Assembly (NCBI RefSeq): GCF_949987535.1
Contig: NC_080064.1
Coordinates: forward strand, 43,419,937 to 43,483,936
From: Balaenoptera acutorostrata
Lineage: Eukaryota; Chordata; Mammalia; Artiodactyla; Balaenopteridae
Length of the DNA: 64,000 nt
Reading direction: 5' to 3'
Position numbers and translations under genes: made by a program. The notes under the pieces were generated by a model. That model did not search any database and was not told where the DNA came from. It was given only the letters and a program-made list of their open reading frames with translations. This document shows, one piece after another, positions 60,200-64,000 of the stretch. How positions within the stretch are numbered: the first letter of the stretch is position 1; each line of letters starts with the position of its first letter.

Positions 60200-60207
60200 T
60201 GACGTCA
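60200..60207. promoter_or_regulatory. OSBPL9: Full palindromic CRE, TGACGTCA
   Basis: The eight-base cAMP response element lies 31 bases before the OSBPL9 ATG, inside the CpG-rich block. CREB/ATF factors bind this palindrome, mostly when its CpG is unmethylated. Its place between the GC boxes and the reversed CCAAT fits a core promoter element. Confidence 0.7.
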
Positions 60208-60234
60208 GGCAGTTTGTTGTCATTGGCGGCTCGC

Positions 60235-60243
60235 AAGATGGCG
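60235..60243 (+). promoter_or_regulatory. OSBPL9: YY1-type AAGATGGCG motif over the start codon
   Basis: AAGATGGCG is the core of the YY1 site often found just downstream of the start of transcription in CpG-island genes. Here its ATG is the translation start. If YY1 sets the start site as in such genes, the 5' leader could be very short. Confidence 0.5.
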
Positions 60244-60348
60244 TCCATCATGGAAGGGCCGCTGAGTAAATGGACTAACGTAATGAAGGGCTGGCAGTAC
60301 CGTTGGTTCGTGCTGGACTACAATGCAGGGCTGCTCTCCTATTACACA
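60238..60348 (+). CDS. OSBPL9: OSBPL9 exon 1 (oxysterol-binding protein-like 9, N terminus of the PH domain)
   Basis: OSBPL9 (ORP9) is a lipid-transfer protein of the OSBP-related family acting at ER-Golgi contacts. Its PH domain binds Golgi phosphoinositide. This exon encodes 37 residues: [20 protein letters not shown], then [17 protein letters not shown]. This is the opening of the PH domain (G-x-L-x-K-W, W-x-x-R-W-F-V-L, L-x-Y-Y) and agrees with the human N terminus I know. The ATG at 60238 has A at -3 and G at +4, a strong start context. The exon ends in phase 0 at ACA|GTAAGT. The next exon, expected to start SKDK, is beyond the window. OSBPL11 is the close paralogue, but the [12 protein letters not shown] start fits OSBPL9, and CALR4 nearby supports the locus. 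Confidence 0.93.
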
Positions 60349-63300
60349 GTAAGTCCTCGGAGGCAAAGCCCCGAGCGCCTCGGGGGTCGCGATCCCTGGG
60401 TGGAGGTGGGGACCGGGCGTTTTGGTAGCCGGGAAGAGGTTGCTAGGCTGGGGGTGCAGCCGTACGGGAGGGCTCCCTCCTGGGGGAGGGTTTTACGTCC
60501 CTGATAGCCAATGAGGGTGAAAGAGATGCTGGCTCAGCCAATAAGCAGGCACCGGCTGTATGATTTATGGGCTGGGGGCGAGCCGTGTTTCTTAGGGTCG
60601 GGTGTTTGGGGGGGTGGAGCGGGGTGCTGTTGTAGGTGGGTGGGTGGTTGTAGTCGTGCTTTGAGGGGTTCGGTCGCGCGGTCCGTGCGGTTTCCCCATG
60701 TTAATCATGGATTTGATACTGTCCCCCCAGGCCCTGTAGACGGCCGCGCCCCTTACCTTCCCTCCAGGGATTGAGGAGCGCTGCTTTCTTAGAGCAGTGG
60801 TCTGACGAGCTTGGCCGGGTCCTGAAGTGACTTGCCTTCGCAGGTCTGCCCAAGTTGAGTGTCTCTTTTCACAGAACTCCCGACTCCATTCCACGGGAGG
60901 CGAGCGTAACCGACGCCTTAACTTTTGAGAGCGGAGGATTTCCTACACAGGAGTCTCTTGTTAGCGAAGAGAGACTGGATAGTGCGATGTCTCCTGAAAG
61001 TTATATTCTGGGAAGGGCTGAGTTAAGGGCTTCAGTGTCGTTAAACACGAATCAGTGGCCGTGGGAAGGTTCATGAATTGCTATGAATCGTATGTTCTGA
61101 CTATCCCTCCACCCCCGACACATTAGAAATGGAAGGTGGGTGGAATTAGAGAAATTACTTCCAAAAGTACTGTCTCTGAATGGTGTCTAGTTAATAATAG
61201 CCAATGAGAGGGAAGAAGCCTCTTAAAAGAACAAAATAGAATGTCCTGAAGGCTTTGGAAAATAATAGAAGACAGAAGGAAAAAGAATTATGATTATGGA
61301 AGGAGGGTTAATGTCAATGAGAGAAATGCGGACGCTAGTATTTTTTCGTTAATTTAAACAATATTTATTGAGCGCCTACTACATGTTAATTGTTATTGCT
61401 TTAGGCTAGGGGTGTGTGGGTGTGTGTGCACACGCGTGTGCACGTGAGCAAGAATCAACAGAGATCAGTATATTCACCATTCCTTTTCTCTGGAGCTTAC
61501 CTTCTAGTGTAGTGGTTCCCTTAATTCATTTTACTCACGATAACTCTGCAGGGTAGGTATTCATTATCCCCATTTTACAGTTTTGGAATCTGAGGCTCCA
61601 GGCTTTTAAGCAGTTTGCTCAAGATCACAGAACTAGCAGTAAGCAGTGTTATCAGGGTTCTAAATAACTGGCTTTTTTACTTTTTCCATTACACTTCACT
61701 TTCACTACAGGAAGGAGAAAAATGCAATCTTTGAGTTACTAAAGACAAGCCTGCAGGAGTAACAAGTATAACTTTCAACATCAACTTCCTTTCTTTACAT
61801 AATTTTTAAAGGGAAAAAAAAAGACCAAACCTGAATGAGGTTTAAATACATTGTTCAAGATTATCTTTAGGTAGCCATGAAAGAGAGGCAAATGAACATT
61901 GTATCCTGAAAACTCTGGAATTATGAAATCCCATAGTTCAGATAAATGAAGAGTAATATTGGGTTTCAGTAGAAGTGATAATCAGAAAATCCTTTTGAAC
62001 CTTTCCAGCCTATTCAAGGTAGAGTAATTTCAGTGAGTGGCACTATGGAATGAAGTTAATCTACAAATCCCAACTTTGTGTGGGTCTGAATCTAGGGCCA
62101 CACTGGAGAGGCCCCAAGCTGGGGTTCTTGGGAACTCCTAGCGCAGACTGAATCTTCTTTTTTTCCTGTTTTTCTTCCTTTGTCATATCCTTTTTCTGCC
62201 TCCTTGCCCTTTTAGTTTCTGAATATCTTGACAAATCTCTCCTTGTCTTACGGGCTAAATACGGTTCTTTAAATTATACTTCTTCCCTGCCACCCTCCCC
62301 CCCATTACTTATCCTCCCTTCTGAGATGAGACTATAAAAACATCATCCCTGCCAGCAGAAGGAGGTATCATATTTCTCACTAATGGATATTTAGGAGTTT
62401 TTTGTTCTTGTTCTTTGGTGTTAAAGTATTTGCTTGCAGAGAAACCACAGAGAAATATTGTAAAATAAGATGATCTTGTGAAAATAAAATGATACTCAAT
62501 CCCAAATTAGAGGAGGTCCAGTAAAGATGGGAAAAGGATAGGTATTCACTTAAAGAGAAAGTAGGAGACATTGAATGTTGGCAATGAATTCTGTACACTT
62601 CGACATTGTTTCAGTACATTAGGGTTTGGAAGGATGAAGGTACATCTTAATGATTTGCATGTGGCTGTTAACTTGGAGCTGCATCTTCTAGGAGGAGTAT
62701 CTGAATTAGTTGCACAGCATTTTAAGCAGAGCAGTAAATAGCGAGTTACTCTATTCCTTGTTTCCAAAATCACTCGGGCTCTGGTCTGGCTCTGTGGTTG
62801 CAGGCCTATTCTAGGGTGGCCATGAAAACCCTGGACTAAACTAAATTGGCCTTGTTTTAGAGTCGGCCTGTACCAAGAACTGATATTGGGATAATCTCAG
62901 GGTTGGAAAGGATCACGGGAATTGCTGTGAACTAAATAGATTCACCCAAACCTCACCTTAGCCTGGATCTTCTCTTCTGGACCTGGGCCCAGACCCAAAC
63001 CTATCTTCTGGGAATGGATGGTCTTTTTACTTTACATTTCTTTTATTTTCATAATACGTAAATTTTCAGTTTTTGAAAAAGAGTTTAGTAAGTTATTCTG
63101 ACCAATACAGGAACAGAGAAACTGATTACCTTCTTTAGAAAAGTAGAATTAGGCAATCTTTTCAGCTCAAGCTCAGTCTTTTAATTATTAGAAACAATTA
63201 TTCATTCAGCAAGCATTTATCTGGGATGTTTTAATAGGCACTTTACTATATATGTTGGAGGTACAAGCACGAAGGAGAGAGTCCCTTCCATCCAGGAACT

Positions 63301-64000
63301 CACAATCTAGCAGAGCAGACAGCTAAACATAATTTCAAAACAGTATGGTAAATTCTACAATAGAAGTAAGAATAGACTGCTGTGGGCACATTGCCTAAAA
63401 AAGGCTAGAGAGACATTTGAGCCGAGACTTAAAGGTAGAAGAGAAGAAGGGCATTTCAGGCAGTGGGAAATATGTACAAATTGGGAAACTTGAGAACATA
63501 AAATGCATTAAGATATTGAGGATTTCTGAGCAGCTTTAGTATAAAGGTGTGTAGGGAGATAACAGGAGATTGAGTCCAGAAGGTATTTGGAGCCATAGGT
63601 CAGGCCTGGAGATGAAGATCTGTTAGATTATAGCACAGAATTTGTTGAATTTTTATTAGGTGAGAGGCCCAGGGAGGGCTAAGGATATAAATTTGGGAAC
63701 ACTGTGTGGACAGCCAACTGTTTAGGTGAATCATGATCACAAAGGAAGACAAGTAAGGAAAGAAAATTGAGGGAGACATAGATACGTGATATAGATATAG
63801 ATTATGTGAGATATAGATATGTGAGGAGTTGGAAGGTTAGAAGGTTAGTGGAGGTCATGCCTTTTGTAAATTTATCAAATGTTTATTGATTATGTACTAT
63901 GTGCCAGGCACTATGCTAAGAAGAAGGGTTAAAATGGTAAATAAGATGGATATAGTCCATAGTCTCATGATACCTAGAGTCTACTGCCCTTTACATCAGG
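60349..64000 (+). other. OSBPL9: OSBPL9 intron 1 (partial)
   Basis: No further exon was recognised. 61355-61660 is a reversed MIR (caatatttattgagcgcctactacatg, then acagttttggaatctgaggc). An alternating purine-pyrimidine tract lies at 61419-61446. About 63180-63720 is an old dispersed repeat (tttatctgggatg, ccaggaactcacaatctagcagagcag, cattgcct, agacttaaaggtagaag). 63850-63920 begins another reversed MIR-like piece (gtttattgattatgtactatgtgccaggcac). The rest is plain sequence. The intron continues past the window edge. Confidence 0.8.

Larger units (their letters stand above)
60100..60720 (+). promoter_or_regulatory. OSBPL9: CpG-rich promoter and first-exon region of OSBPL9
   Basis: GC and CpG content rise sharply from about 60110 and fall again after about 60700. 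The block holds CACGCCC-type GC boxes (60143-60170), a full CRE, a reversed CCAAT (cattgg, 60221-60226) and the start codon. Two plus-strand CCAAT boxes follow in the intron (60508 and 60538). No TATA box precedes the ATG at a suitable distance. This is a housekeeping-type promoter. Confidence 0.8.

Noticed and set aside
60007..60504. 165-codon plus-strand ORF over the OSBPL9 start
   Set aside because: It reads through the promoter and past the exon 1 donor into the intron. Only 60238-60348 matches OSBPL9; the true start is the ATG at 60238.

Overview
This window is mammalian nuclear DNA, very probably from a cetacean. It is packed with tRNA-Glu-derived SINEs of the CHR type found in cetaceans, hippos and ruminants. 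Long copies carry the bipartite body starting 'cttccctggtggcgcagtggtt', and short copies carry 'ggaattccctggcagtccagtgg'. I saw no BovB LINE and no typical ruminant Bov-tA array, which argues against a ruminant. Almost every line of sequence is intron, intergenic DNA or transposon relic. Only one intact coding exon and one dead gene could be supported.

Layout. 1-9.4 kb: intergenic DNA made of old and younger L1 pieces, SINEs and a probable solo LTR. 9.47-38.6 kb, minus strand: a nine-exon calreticulin-family gene whose exon lengths (102, 204, 95, 210, 114, 143, 93 for exons 2-8) copy those of CALR. From its position beside OSBPL9 and its sequence I call it CALR4, the gene that is a pseudogene (CALR4P) at the same place in human. 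Exons 3, 4, 6, 8 and 9 still read cleanly and exon 9 ends in KDEL. The gene is nevertheless broken: a frameshift in exon 1, two in-frame stops in exon 2, a GT-to-AT donor after exon 5 and a 1-base deletion in exon 7. Its promoter is a small CpG-rich block holding triple GC boxes and a perfect CCAAT-N9-CCACG element, the ER stress response element of ER chaperone genes. 38.9-60.0 kb: intergenic DNA with MIRs, hAT and Tigger relics, CHR SINEs and two L1 insertions. 60.1-60.7 kb: a CpG-rich promoter with a full CRE (TGACGTCA) and a YY1-type motif over the start codon, followed by OSBPL9 exon 1 on the plus strand (start of the PH domain, 37 codons). 60.35-64 kb: OSBPL9 intron 1.

The two genes lie head to head about 21.6 kb apart and have unrelated jobs: calreticulins are lectin-type, calcium-binding chaperones of the ER lumen, while OSBPL9 is a cytosolic/Golgi lipid-transfer protein. 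The most informative biology here is the layered decay of CALR4, with a stress-response promoter left standing in front of a dead gene. No new enzyme system, CRISPR array or structural RNA gene was found.
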